The notes under the pieces: model-generated
Seen by the model: the letters and a program-made list of their open reading frames with translations, nothing else
Database searches by the model: none
What the model was told of the DNA's origin: nothing
Program-made: the position numbers and the translations under genes
In this document: positions 1 to 5,901 of the stretch, piece after piece
Position numbering within the stretch: the first letter of the stretch is position 1
How the letters are laid out: every line of letters starts with the position of its first letter
DNA from: Pseudomonadota bacterium
GTDB lineage: Bacteria; Pseudomonadota; Gammaproteobacteria; Burkholderiales; SG8-39
Length of the DNA stretch: 10,441 nt
Direction: 5' to 3'
Assembly (NCBI GenBank): GCA_021825225.1
Contig: JAKAIH010000047.1
Location: 1 to 10,441 of the forward strand

Positions 1-95
1 TATTCCGCCTTTGGAAGGATTGAGGCGTGTTTTCGCATGACCTCGCCGAAGTGCCGGCGTCTGAGCGATAGCGCGATCAACACCCCGACGGAATC

Positions 96-1940
96 CTACC
101 CCCGCAGCATCCCCTCGATCCGAGCATCCCCGTCCCCGGTCGCGCGCGCAAGCAGGGCGCCCGCGTCCTCGAGCAGCTTCGCGCAGGCCGGCCGGATTTC
201 GGCGACGTAGCCCGCATCGGCAATGTCCTTGAGGTTGATGAGCACGTTCCAGATGCCGCCGCGCACGCCGGCGTAGGCGATGGTGCAGCCGGTCAGCCCG
301 TCGGTGATGCAATTCGGATTGCCGCAGCGCATGGCGGTCTCGGCGGTCTGCATCGCTTCATAGCTCAGGCGCGCGGTGCGCAGCGGCACTTCGACCGCGA
401 GCTTGAGTCCGTCCTGCATCCTGGCATTGCGCAACGCGATCTCCCCGGCAGTCCCTGCGGGCAGGCGGCGCGCGTCCATGTAGGCGCTGAACGCGGTGGT
501 GTCTTCATCCACCAACAGCATCAGCTCGTCCTTCAGGCTTTGCGCTTTTTCCGCCGCTGCGCTCAGCTCCGCGTCCGCTTCGCTGCCGGCCTTCACCTGG
601 GTCAGGTTGGCCACCATGGAGGCGAGCGCTGCGCCCAGGCTGCCGGCGAGCGCGGCGATTGATCCACCGCCTGGCGCGGGCGTACCGCGGCTCACTTCAT
701 CGACCAGTTGGCGCGTCGTGCTGTCCATCAGGCCGCCGGGGTGGGTGTTGGGCAGGCCCAGCACTTTCTTTTCCAGTTCGAACTGCGCCACGTCGTTCAA
801 GCCCATGCTGAGCACCGCGGCCTGGAGCACATCATTGACAGGGACGCTCGCGCGTTTACCCTGGTCTTCGAGATAGGCCCGCCCAGCCTGGTACAGCGCC
901 TGGAACGGCACCAGGCCAACGATTTCGCTACCGGTCACCACCAGCCCGCGCGCGGCAGCCAGCTTGCGCGCAGCCTCAATCACATCGCGCACCGAGGTCA
1001 CGCGCCAGTTGGTCAGGTTGATCGAGATCTGCGCGCGTTTGTACGCGTCCACGTACCAGCCTATGGCCTTGCACTCCTTGAACAGCCCCGCGCGGTACAC
1101 GCGCTGCCCCACCGCGCCCTTGGCGGCGTCGATGTCGTTTGCGGCGAGCAGATCGCGCAAGCTGTAGCCATGGGTTTCGCGGCAGTGCTTTTCCGTTTCC
1201 TCGAAACTCTCGCCGTCGAATTCACAATTGCCGCAGGGAAACGATCCTGCCGTATAACGCAGTTCCTTGCCGCTCGAATAATAGGCGTTCGCCTGCTTGC
1301 GCCGGGCCACGCGCCCCTTTTCGCGCAGCTCCATGGCAATGTCGCTCGCATGCGCCTTGTCGGTGCTGTTGAGGTCGATGTTGTAGGCGATGAGGAATTC
1401 GCGCGCGCCGGTGATCAGCGCGCCGAAGCCCGGATTGAAGCGCGCCGGCCCGAAGTCCGGTTTCCACGCCGGGTCCTGCAGCTTCTTCTCCAGCCCTTCG
1501 TATTCGCCCCTGCGCACTACCGCCAGATTCCTGCGCTCGGGCCGGCTGGCGGCGCGTTCATAAAGATAGACGGGGATTTCGAGCTCGCGGCCGACGCGCT
1601 CGCCCAGGCGCCGCGCGAGTTCGGCGCAATCGTCCATGCTCACGCCCTCGACCGGAATGAAGGGGCAGACGTCGCAGGCACCCATGCGCGGGTGCGCGCC
1701 CGCATGCCGGCGCATGTCGATTTCCTGCGCCGCGATGGCGATGCCGCGAAACGCAGCTTCGAGCACGCTGTCCGGATCGCCGACGAAGGTCACCACCGTG
1801 CGGTTGGTGTCAGCGCCGGGATCGACGTCAAGCAGCTTTACCCCGGGCACGGCTTCTATGGCGTCGGTGATCCGGCGCATTTTGGCCAGGTCGCGGCCTT
1901 CGGAGAAGTTGGGCACGCATTCGACGACGCGGTGGCTCAT
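96..1940 (-). CDS. ftcD: Fused glutamate formimidoyltransferase / formimidoyl-THF cyclodeaminase
   Basis: This cytosolic bifunctional enzyme takes FIGLU, the product of HutI, transfers its formimino group to tetrahydrofolate to release glutamate, then deaminates 5-formimino-THF to 5,10-methenyl-THF plus ammonia. The 614-residue protein opens with VECVPNFSEG (residues 6-15). The transferase motif HPRMG contains His83, which aligns with the catalytic His82 of mammalian FTCD. The second transferase subdomain runs to about residue 360. The cyclodeaminase domain covers about 405-610, with PAPGGGS (421-427), LVDED (Asp480 aligns with mammalian Asp412) and NVLINLKDI. Domain order is as in animal FTCD (541 residues). 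The extra length is mainly an insertion at about 212-289 carrying a CxxC-x12-HxxxxH motif. A GAGGA ribosome site lies 4 nt before the ATG. The gene is 40 bp downstream of hutC on the same strand, so the two are probably co-transcribed. Domain assignment is secure; the role of the insertion is unknown. Confidence 0.95.
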   Translation of the reverse strand: MSHRVVECVPNFSEGRDLAKMRRITDAIEAVPGVKLLDVDPGADTNRTVVTFVGDPDSVLEAAFRGIAIAAQEIDMRRHAGAHPRMGACDVCPFIPVEGVSMDDCAELARRLGERVGRELEIPVYLYERAASRPERRNLAVVRRGEYEGLEKKLQDPAWKPDFGPARFNPGFGALITGAREFLIAYNIDLNSTDKAHASDIAMELREKGRVARRKQANAYYSSGKELRYTAGSFPCGNCEFDGESFEETEKHCRETHGYSLRDLLAANDIDAAKGAVGQRVYRAGLFKECKAIGWYVDAYKRAQISINLTNWRVTSVRDVIEAARKLAAARGLVVTGSEIVGLVPFQALYQAGRAYLEDQGKRASVPVNDVLQAAVLSMGLNDVAQFELEKKVLGLPNTHPGGLMDSTTRQLVDEVSRGTPAPGGGSIAALAGSLGAALASMVANLTQVKAGSEADAELSAAAEKAQSLKDELMLLVDEDTTAFSAYMDARRLPAGTAGEIALRNARMQDGLKLAVEVPLRTARLSYEAMQTAETAMRCGNPNCITDGLTGCTIAYAGVRGGIWNVLINLKDIADAGYVAEIRPACAKLLEDAGALLARATGDGDARIEGMLRG

Positions 1941-1960
1941 ATTGTCCTCGTTGATGTTGG

Positions 1961-1979
1961 GCCTGGGTTCTGACCAGGC
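1961..1979 (-). other. Small intercistronic inverted repeat, hutC-ftcD
   Basis: GCCTGG (1961-1966) and CCAGGC (1974-1979) can form a 6-bp stem with a 7-nt loop in the 40-bp gap between hutC and ftcD. No T-run follows in the direction of transcription, so it does not look like an intrinsic terminator. It may modestly affect mRNA processing or partial attenuation, or it may be chance in GC-rich DNA. Confidence 0.3.
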
Positions 1980-1980
1980 G

Positions 1981-2721
1981 CTAGAACGATCCAGTGAACT
2001 GATAGCGGCTCGCCGGGTGCCACATGGTTACGACCGATGCCACCATGCCCAGCGACTTCGTGGTGCGGTACAGGACCAGGCAGGGCTCGCCCGCCGGCAT
2101 CGCCAGGCGCTTGCGGATATCCGCGGGCGGAAGGCTGGCCTCGATGCGGTAGCTGACGCCCTGCAGCGGCGCTACGCGCATCAGGTATTCGTTCGGCGTC
2201 GAATGGGTGAAGTCCTGTGCGAGATAATCCGGCGCGAGCGCGGCATTGACCCAGCGGTCCTCCACCTGGATCTGCACGCCGTTTTCGTAGTGCACCAGGA
2301 TGGAATGGAACAGGCGCAGGCCGCGGCGCGCGTCGAACTGGCGCGCGAGCGCGGCGGGAGCCCTGAGCTTTTCCAGCAGGACCACGACGCAGGCGTGCTT
2401 GTGGCCGCGCCCGCCCACTTCGTCGGCGATGCTGCGGATCGCGACCAGGGTCGACTGGTACTTGTGCTGGGCGACGTAGGTGCCCACGCCCTGGATGCGG
2501 GTGAGGCTCTGTTCGGCCGTCAATTCCCGCAGCGCGCGGTTGACCGTCATGCGCGCCACGCGGAACTGCCGCCCGAGCGCGGCTTCAGTGGGGATCTGGT
2601 CGCCATCCTTCCACTCGCCCGCGTGGATGCGCTCGAGTATGTGGTTCTTGATCTGCTGGAACGAAGGCACCCGCGCCTTGCGCGGCCGTTGCGCCTTCGC
2701 CGTCCTGCCACTAGTGGCCAT
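1981..2721 (-). CDS. hutC: HutC, GntR/UTRA-family repressor of histidine utilisation
   Basis: This is a DNA-binding repressor of hut genes. In characterised homologues it is released from DNA by urocanate. The 246-residue protein has a basic tail (about residues 1-18), a GntR winged helix-turn-helix (about 20-85, with IPTEAALGRQF followed by the recognition helix around VARMTVNRALREL, 55-67, and the wing at GVGTYVAQ), and a UTRA ligand-binding domain (about 105-240). The stretches STPNEYLMRVAPLQGVSYRI and MWHPASRYQFTG are characteristic of HutC rather than of other GntR/UTRA proteins. An AAGG ribosome site (complement of 2728-2731) precedes the ATG at a suitable distance. It is the first gene of the leftward unit and lies beside two HutC-type operators, so it probably represses itself as well as the divergent transporter-hutUI operon. 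Confidence 0.94.
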   Translation of the reverse strand: MATSGRTAKAQRPRKARVPSFQQIKNHILERIHAGEWKDGDQIPTEAALGRQFRVARMTVNRALRELTAEQSLTRIQGVGTYVAQHKYQSTLVAIRSIADEVGGRGHKHACVVVLLEKLRAPAALARQFDARRGLRLFHSILVHYENGVQIQVEDRWVNAALAPDYLAQDFTHSTPNEYLMRVAPLQGVSYRIEASLPPADIRKRLAMPAGEPCLVLYRTTKSLGMVASVVTMWHPASRYQFTGSF

Positions 2722-2775
2722 CGCTCGCCTTCCCGGGAAATCTGTCTTTCAGGCCGTCATTTTGCGCACTTCCTA

Positions 2776-2787
2776 TTGTCTATACAA
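2776..2787. promoter_or_regulatory. Probable HutC operator O1 (hutC-proximal)
   Basis: TTGTCTATACAA is an imperfect palindrome with perfect TTGT/ACAA arms. It resembles the TGTATATACA-type core known for HutC sites in Pseudomonas and Klebsiella. It lies 55 bp upstream of the hutC start codon, so it could serve autoregulation, and it is just upstream of a candidate rightward promoter. The match is to family knowledge; binding is inferred. Confidence 0.78.
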
Positions 2788-2791
2788 CCCC

Positions 2792-2820
2792 TTGCGCCGG
2801 AAAAATTATGGTGCTACATT
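2792..2820 (+). promoter_or_regulatory. Candidate sigma-70 promoter for the transporter-hutUI operon
   Basis: TTGCGC (2792-2797), a 17-bp spacer and TACATT (2815-2820) form a weak but correctly spaced -35/-10 pair. It sits in the AT-richer stretch exactly between the two HutC operators. Transcription would start near 2827, so operator O2 (2833-2844) would lie just downstream of the start, a usual position for repression. The hexamers match consensus at only 3/6 and 4/6 positions, so this is tentative. Confidence 0.35.
2805..2810 (-). promoter_or_regulatory. Possible -10 element for leftward hutC-ftcD transcription
   Basis: On the minus strand the complement of 2805-2810 reads CATAAT, a 5/6 match to the -10 consensus. 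I see no convincing -35 hexamer at 16-18 bp spacing. It is listed because it lies between the two operators and about 85 bp upstream of the hutC ATG. Confidence 0.22.
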
Positions 2821-2832
2821 GGCGCTGCAGCT

Positions 2833-2844
2833 TTGTATAGACAA
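2833..2844. promoter_or_regulatory. Probable HutC operator O2 (livK-proximal)
   Basis: TTGTATAGACAA is the exact reverse complement of O1 (2776-2787) and has the same TTGT/ACAA arms. The centres of the two sites are 57 bp apart. O2 lies 114 bp upstream of the binding-protein start codon and about 6 bp past the inferred rightward transcription start. HutC bound here should block rightward transcription. Confidence 0.78.
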
Positions 2845-2860
2845 CTGCCGTGTAGCGCTG

Positions 2861-2875
2861 TCCGCCGGAGGCGGA
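2861..2875 (+). other. Leader hairpin upstream of the transporter operon
   Basis: TCCGCC (2861-2866) and GGCGGA (2870-2875) form a 6-bp stem with a 3-nt loop in the untranslated leader of the rightward operon (about 2827-2958). The leader has no ATG and no T-run after the stem, so neither a leader peptide nor a terminator is apparent. A structural role is possible but unsupported. Confidence 0.25.
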
Positions 2876-2958
2876 GCGCGGGCGGCGGAACCGACCGGAA
2901 CGAGGCAGGCTTCAGGGCGTCATTCACCGTTAATCATTCTCTGACAAGGGGCAATCAC

Positions 2959-4107
2959 ATGAGCTACACGAGACTGGCAATGGCCGTAAGCGCGGCGTTC
3001 GCAATGCAGTTCGGCGCGCCCGCCTGGGCACAGGTGAAAATCGGCATTAACGTGCCGCTGACGGGTTTTGCCGCGGCCGACGGCAAATCGGCCCTGGACG
3101 GGGCCAAGCTGGCGGTGGCCGACGCCAACGCCAAGGGCGGGATCAAGGGCGAGAAGATCGAACTGGTGATCTACGACGACCAGGCCTCGCCCAAGGAAGC
3201 CGCGCCGGCGGCGACCAAGCTGATCGAGAAAGACAAAGTGGTGGCGGGCGTATCCGGTTCGTACTCGGCTTCGACCCGCGCGGCGGCGCCGCTGTTCCAG
3301 TCGGCGAAAGTGCCATACGTGGTGGCGTATTCGATCCATCCGGACGTGACCCTGACCGGCGACTATGTTTTCCGCACCGCGACCATGGGCGAGGTGCAGG
3401 GACGCGCGGGCGCCAAGCTGGCGAGCGATCTGGGCAAGAAGAACGTGGTGCTGATCACGCTGAAGAACGACTTCGGTCAGGCGCTCGCGACCGGCTTCAA
3501 GGAGGCAGCGCCCAAGTTCGGCGTGAAGATCATCAACGAATACGAATACGGCATGCCCGATCGCCAGTTCGGCGCGCTGATCTCCAAAGTGAAAGCGGAT
3601 AATCCGGAACTGATCTACGCGTCCGGCTACTTCTTCACCGCCGGCCCGCTGGTGAACCAGCTGCGCGCGGCCGGGGTCACGGTTCCGGTCGTCGGCCAGG
3701 AAGGCTACGACTCGGAGAAATTCATCGAAATTGCCGGGGCGGCATCCGAGGGCACACTGATCACCACTTCGCTCGATCGCGACTCGGCCTCGCCGGTGAC
3801 GCAGGCCTTCCTGAAGGAATACCGTGCGGCTTACAATTCCGGCGCGGACATGGTCGCCGCGTCGACCTACACCGCGACCAGCATCGCCATCGAGGGCCTG
3901 AAGAAGACCGGCGGCAAGGGCGGCGAAGCGCTCAGAAACGCGATCGCCGCGGGCACGTTCAGTACCCCTATCGGCACGCTCGCATTCAACGACTTGCATG
4001 AAGTCAAGAAAGACGTGCAGGTGCAGGTGGTCAAGGGCCACGCGTTCCACCGGCATTCGGTGATTTCCGATCCGGTGCTGCTCGCGCCGCCGACCAAGGC
4101 CAAGTAA
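2959..4107 (+). CDS. livK: Periplasmic binding protein of a HAAT-type ABC importer (LivK-like)
   Basis: This is the substrate-capturing subunit of the importer encoded by the next four genes. The 382-residue protein has a clear signal peptide, with a hydrophobic stretch ending in PAWA and likely cleavage after residue 24. The mature part begins QVKIGINVPLTG and follows the type-I periplasmic-binding fold of the Leu/Ile/Val-receptor family: GGIKGEKIELVIYDDQ (about 60-75), the ligand-site loop SGSYSAST (99-106), TATMGEVQ (140-147) and ASGYFFTAG (221-229). It contains no cysteine. An AAGGGG ribosome site (2946-2951) lies 7 nt before the ATG; the frame is open further upstream, but the signal peptide and this site fix the start. 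It is first in the operon, just after the HutC operators. Family members bind many amino acids, amides and aromatic acids; histidine, urocanate or an imidazole derivative is inferred from context. A His cluster lies near the C-terminus (His361, 364, 366). Confidence 0.93.
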   Translation: MSYTRLAMAVSAAFAMQFGAPAWAQVKIGINVPLTGFAAADGKSALDGAKLAVADANAKGGIKGEKIELVIYDDQASPKEAAPAATKLIEKDKVVAGVSGSYSASTRAAAPLFQSAKVPYVVAYSIHPDVTLTGDYVFRTATMGEVQGRAGAKLASDLGKKNVVLITLKNDFGQALATGFKEAAPKFGVKIINEYEYGMPDRQFGALISKVKADNPELIYASGYFFTAGPLVNQLRAAGVTVPVVGQEGYDSEKFIEIAGAASEGTLITTSLDRDSASPVTQAFLKEYRAAYNSGADMVAASTYTATSIAIEGLKKTGGKGGEALRNAIAAGTFSTPIGTLAFNDLHEVKKDVQVQVVKGHAFHRHSVISDPVLLAPPTKAK

Positions 4108-4122
4108 ATCGATTTAGTCACG

Positions 4123-4152
4123 GCCCCGCGCTGAATTGAGTCCGCGCGGGGC
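4123..4152 (+). other. Strong intercistronic hairpin after the binding-protein gene
   Basis: GCCCCGCGC (4123-4131) pairs perfectly with GCGCGGGGC (4144-4152), a 9-bp all-G/C stem with a 12-nt loop, starting 16 nt after the livK stop. No T-run follows, so full termination is unlikely. Hairpins between binding-protein and permease genes commonly protect the upstream mRNA from 3' exonucleases, favouring excess binding protein over permease. That role is inferred here. The next gene, livH, has only a weak ribosome site. Confidence 0.6.
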
Positions 4153-4182
4153 GCGCTGACGCGCTGCGACCGGACCCGCCGC

Positions 4183-5046
4183 ATGCTTTATGTAGAACTG
4201 ATCGCCCAGGGCCTGATCCAGGGCAGCATCTACGCCCTGATCGCACTGGGGCTGACCCTGGTCTATGGCCTGCTGCGCATCCTGCACGTCGCCCACGCGG
4301 CGTTCTTCACCCTGGGCGGTTACGTCGGCGTGGTGGTCGCGAACCAGACCGGCAGCCTCGCGGCCGCGATCGTAGCCGCGATGATCGTTGCCGGCCTCGG
4401 CGGCATCGTGGTGTTCCGGCTGTGCTACCAGCCGATCCTGCATCAACCGCCGTTCGTACCGCTGATCGCCTCGATCGGCCTGTACATCGCGGCGGAGGAG
4501 CTGTTCCGCATTGTCTTCGGCCCCTCCGGGCTGACCTACAAATACGCTTTCCTGCAGGGCGAGGTGGAGCTGCTCGGCTTCCTGCGCTTCAAGACGGGGG
4601 AACTCGTGGTGGTGTTCGGCAGCGCGGCGATCATCGGCGTATTGAGCCTGCTGCAGACCCGAACGCGCATAGGCGTGGCCTGCCAGGCGACGGTGTCCGA
4701 TCCGCAAATGGCGGAGTCCTTCGGCATTTCGCTGAGTCGGGTGGGCGACATCAACTTTTTCGTTGGCTCTGCGCTGGCGGCCTTCGCCGGGGTCATGGTG
4801 TCGGTGCTCAACAATATGGTGGAGCCGACCATGGGCAGCGTGCCCTCGTACAAGGCGCTCGCGATTATCGTGCTCGGCGGGCTGGGCTCGGTGCGCGGAA
4901 CTCTGGTGGCCGCCCTGGTGCTGGGCGTGGTGGAGTCGTTCGGCACGATCTATCTCGGCCATTTTCTCGACCGCAACGCGATCGCCTTCGCTTTCCTGAT
5001 CCTGGTCCTGATGTGGCGGCCGCAGGGACTGTTCGCGAGATCCTGA
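4183..5046 (+). CDS. livH: HAAT-family ABC importer permease, LivH-like
   Basis: This is one of two inner-membrane permease subunits forming the transport channel. The 287-residue protein has about eight hydrophobic segments and typical LivH features: an N-terminal GLIQGSIYALIALGLTLVYG (about residues 10-29), the LRILHVAHAAFFTLGGYVG region in place of the commoner NFAHG form, a cytoplasmic coupling loop RTRIGVACQATVSDPQMAESFGI that contacts an ATPase, then a C-terminal block IIVLGGLGSVRGTLVAAL. The ATG is the only sensible start because the first membrane helix begins at once. The upstream ribosome site is weak. Its stop is 3 bp before the next permease gene. Substrate cannot be read from this subunit. 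Confidence 0.93.
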   Translation: MLYVELIAQGLIQGSIYALIALGLTLVYGLLRILHVAHAAFFTLGGYVGVVVANQTGSLAAAIVAAMIVAGLGGIVVFRLCYQPILHQPPFVPLIASIGLYIAAEELFRIVFGPSGLTYKYAFLQGEVELLGFLRFKTGELVVVFGSAAIIGVLSLLQTRTRIGVACQATVSDPQMAESFGISLSRVGDINFFVGSALAAFAGVMVSVLNNMVEPTMGSVPSYKALAIIVLGGLGSVRGTLVAALVLGVVESFGTIYLGHFLDRNAIAFAFLILVLMWRPQGLFARS

Positions 5047-5049
5047 CAG

Positions 5050-5901
5050 ATGGAATACGAGATTTCGCTTGCGACAACCATGGCCATCAGCGTGCTGTTC
5101 GCGCTGTCGCTCAACCTGATCACCGGTTTTTGCGGGCAGATCAGCCTGGGCCACGCCGCCTTCCTCGGCGTCGGCGCCTACACTTCCGGCATGCTCGCCA
5201 AGGCCGGCGTGCCCTTCCTGCTGACGCTGCCCGCGGCGATGCTGCTCGCGAGCGCGCTCGGCGTGATCGTGGGTTTTGCCAGCCTGCGCGTGCGCGCCGA
5301 CTTCCTCGCGATTACCACCATGGGCGTGGGCTTCCTGTTCGTCGGCGTCGTCAGGCAGCAGGATGCGCTGGGCGCGGAGATGGGAATCTCGGCCATCCCG
5401 GATGCGGGCATGTCCAAGTTCGCGTTCATGCTGTTCGCCGTGCTCGCAGCGGCGGCGGTGGCTCTGCTGTCGGTCTATGTGCGCGGCTGCTGGATGGGGC
5501 GCGTATTCGGCGCGATTGCGGAGGACGAGGACACGGTGCGCGTGCTGGGCATAGACGTGCCGCGCTTCAAGCTGACGGCGTTCGCGCTCGGCACCGCGCT
5601 GGCCGGGCTCGCCGGCGCGCTGTATGCGCAGCAGCTGAAATTCATCGCGCCGGACAGCTTCGGCTTCATCGAATCGATCACGGTGCTGTCCATGGTGGTG
5701 GTCGGCGGCATCGGTTCGGTCGTCGGCGTCACCGTATCTGCGGCGGTGCTCTCAGTGCTGCCGTCGTGGTTCCAGGTCATCGGCGATTACAAGCTGCTGG
5801 TTTACGGCGGCCTGCTGTTCCTGATGATGCGCTTCAGCCCGGGCGGCATGGCGGCTCTGGTCGCGCGCATTTTCCACCCGGATCGCTGGGGGACGAAGTG
5901 A
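5050..5901 (+). CDS. livM: HAAT-family ABC importer permease, LivM-like
   Basis: This is the second permease subunit, partnering the LivH-like protein. The 283-residue membrane protein carries the LivM hallmarks: ITGFCGQISLGHAAFLGVGAY (starting near residue 24), a SLRVRADFLAITTMG stretch, the ATPase-coupling loop AIAEDEDTVRVLGIDVPRFK (about 156-175), then GTALAGLAGALYA and VVVGGIGSVVG. It is somewhat shorter than long LivM proteins such as that of E. coli, which carry extra N-terminal helices, but is within the usual range of the family. It starts 3 bp after livH and its TGA overlaps the GTG start of livG (GTGA), which suggests translational coupling. Confidence 0.93.
   Translation: MEYEISLATTMAISVLFALSLNLITGFCGQISLGHAAFLGVGAYTSGMLAKAGVPFLLTLPAAMLLASALGVIVGFASLRVRADFLAITTMGVGFLFVGVVRQQDALGAEMGISAIPDAGMSKFAFMLFAVLAAAAVALLSVYVRGCWMGRVFGAIAEDEDTVRVLGIDVPRFKLTAFALGTALAGLAGALYAQQLKFIAPDSFGFIESITVLSMVVVGGIGSVVGVTVSAAVLSVLPSWFQVIGDYKLLVYGGLLFLMMRFSPGGMAALVARIFHPDRWGTK

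Noticed and set aside
44..59. Inverted repeat CGCCG/CGGCG downstream of ftcD as a terminator
   Set aside because: The stem is only 5 bp and no T-run follows on the ftcD strand, so termination cannot be supported. The 95 bases left of ftcD hold no gene I recognise.
2..94. ATTCCG (2-7) and CGGAAT (89-94) as an element-end inverted repeat
   Set aside because: Only 6 bp, far apart, with no transposase or target duplication; likely chance.
708..1973. Long open frame (421 codons) antisense to ftcD
   Set aside because: It lies wholly opposite a secure enzyme gene, has an Arg/Ala/His-rich composition typical of GC-rich antisense frames, and shows no domain I recognise.
2814..2845. Possible sigma-54 promoter (TGGCGC near 2820)
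   Set aside because: Sigma-54 sites need GG and GC doublets 10 bp apart; the expected GC position here is TT.
1636..2958. In-frame upstream extension of the binding protein, making an 823-codon frame
   Set aside because: It runs antisense through hutC and ftcD. The signal peptide and ribosome site at 2946-2951 place the true start at 2959.
2845..2958. Histidine-rich leader peptide for attenuation
   Set aside because: There is no ATG in the leader and the only GTG noted is followed at once by a stop codon; attenuation by histidine would also be odd for a catabolic operon.
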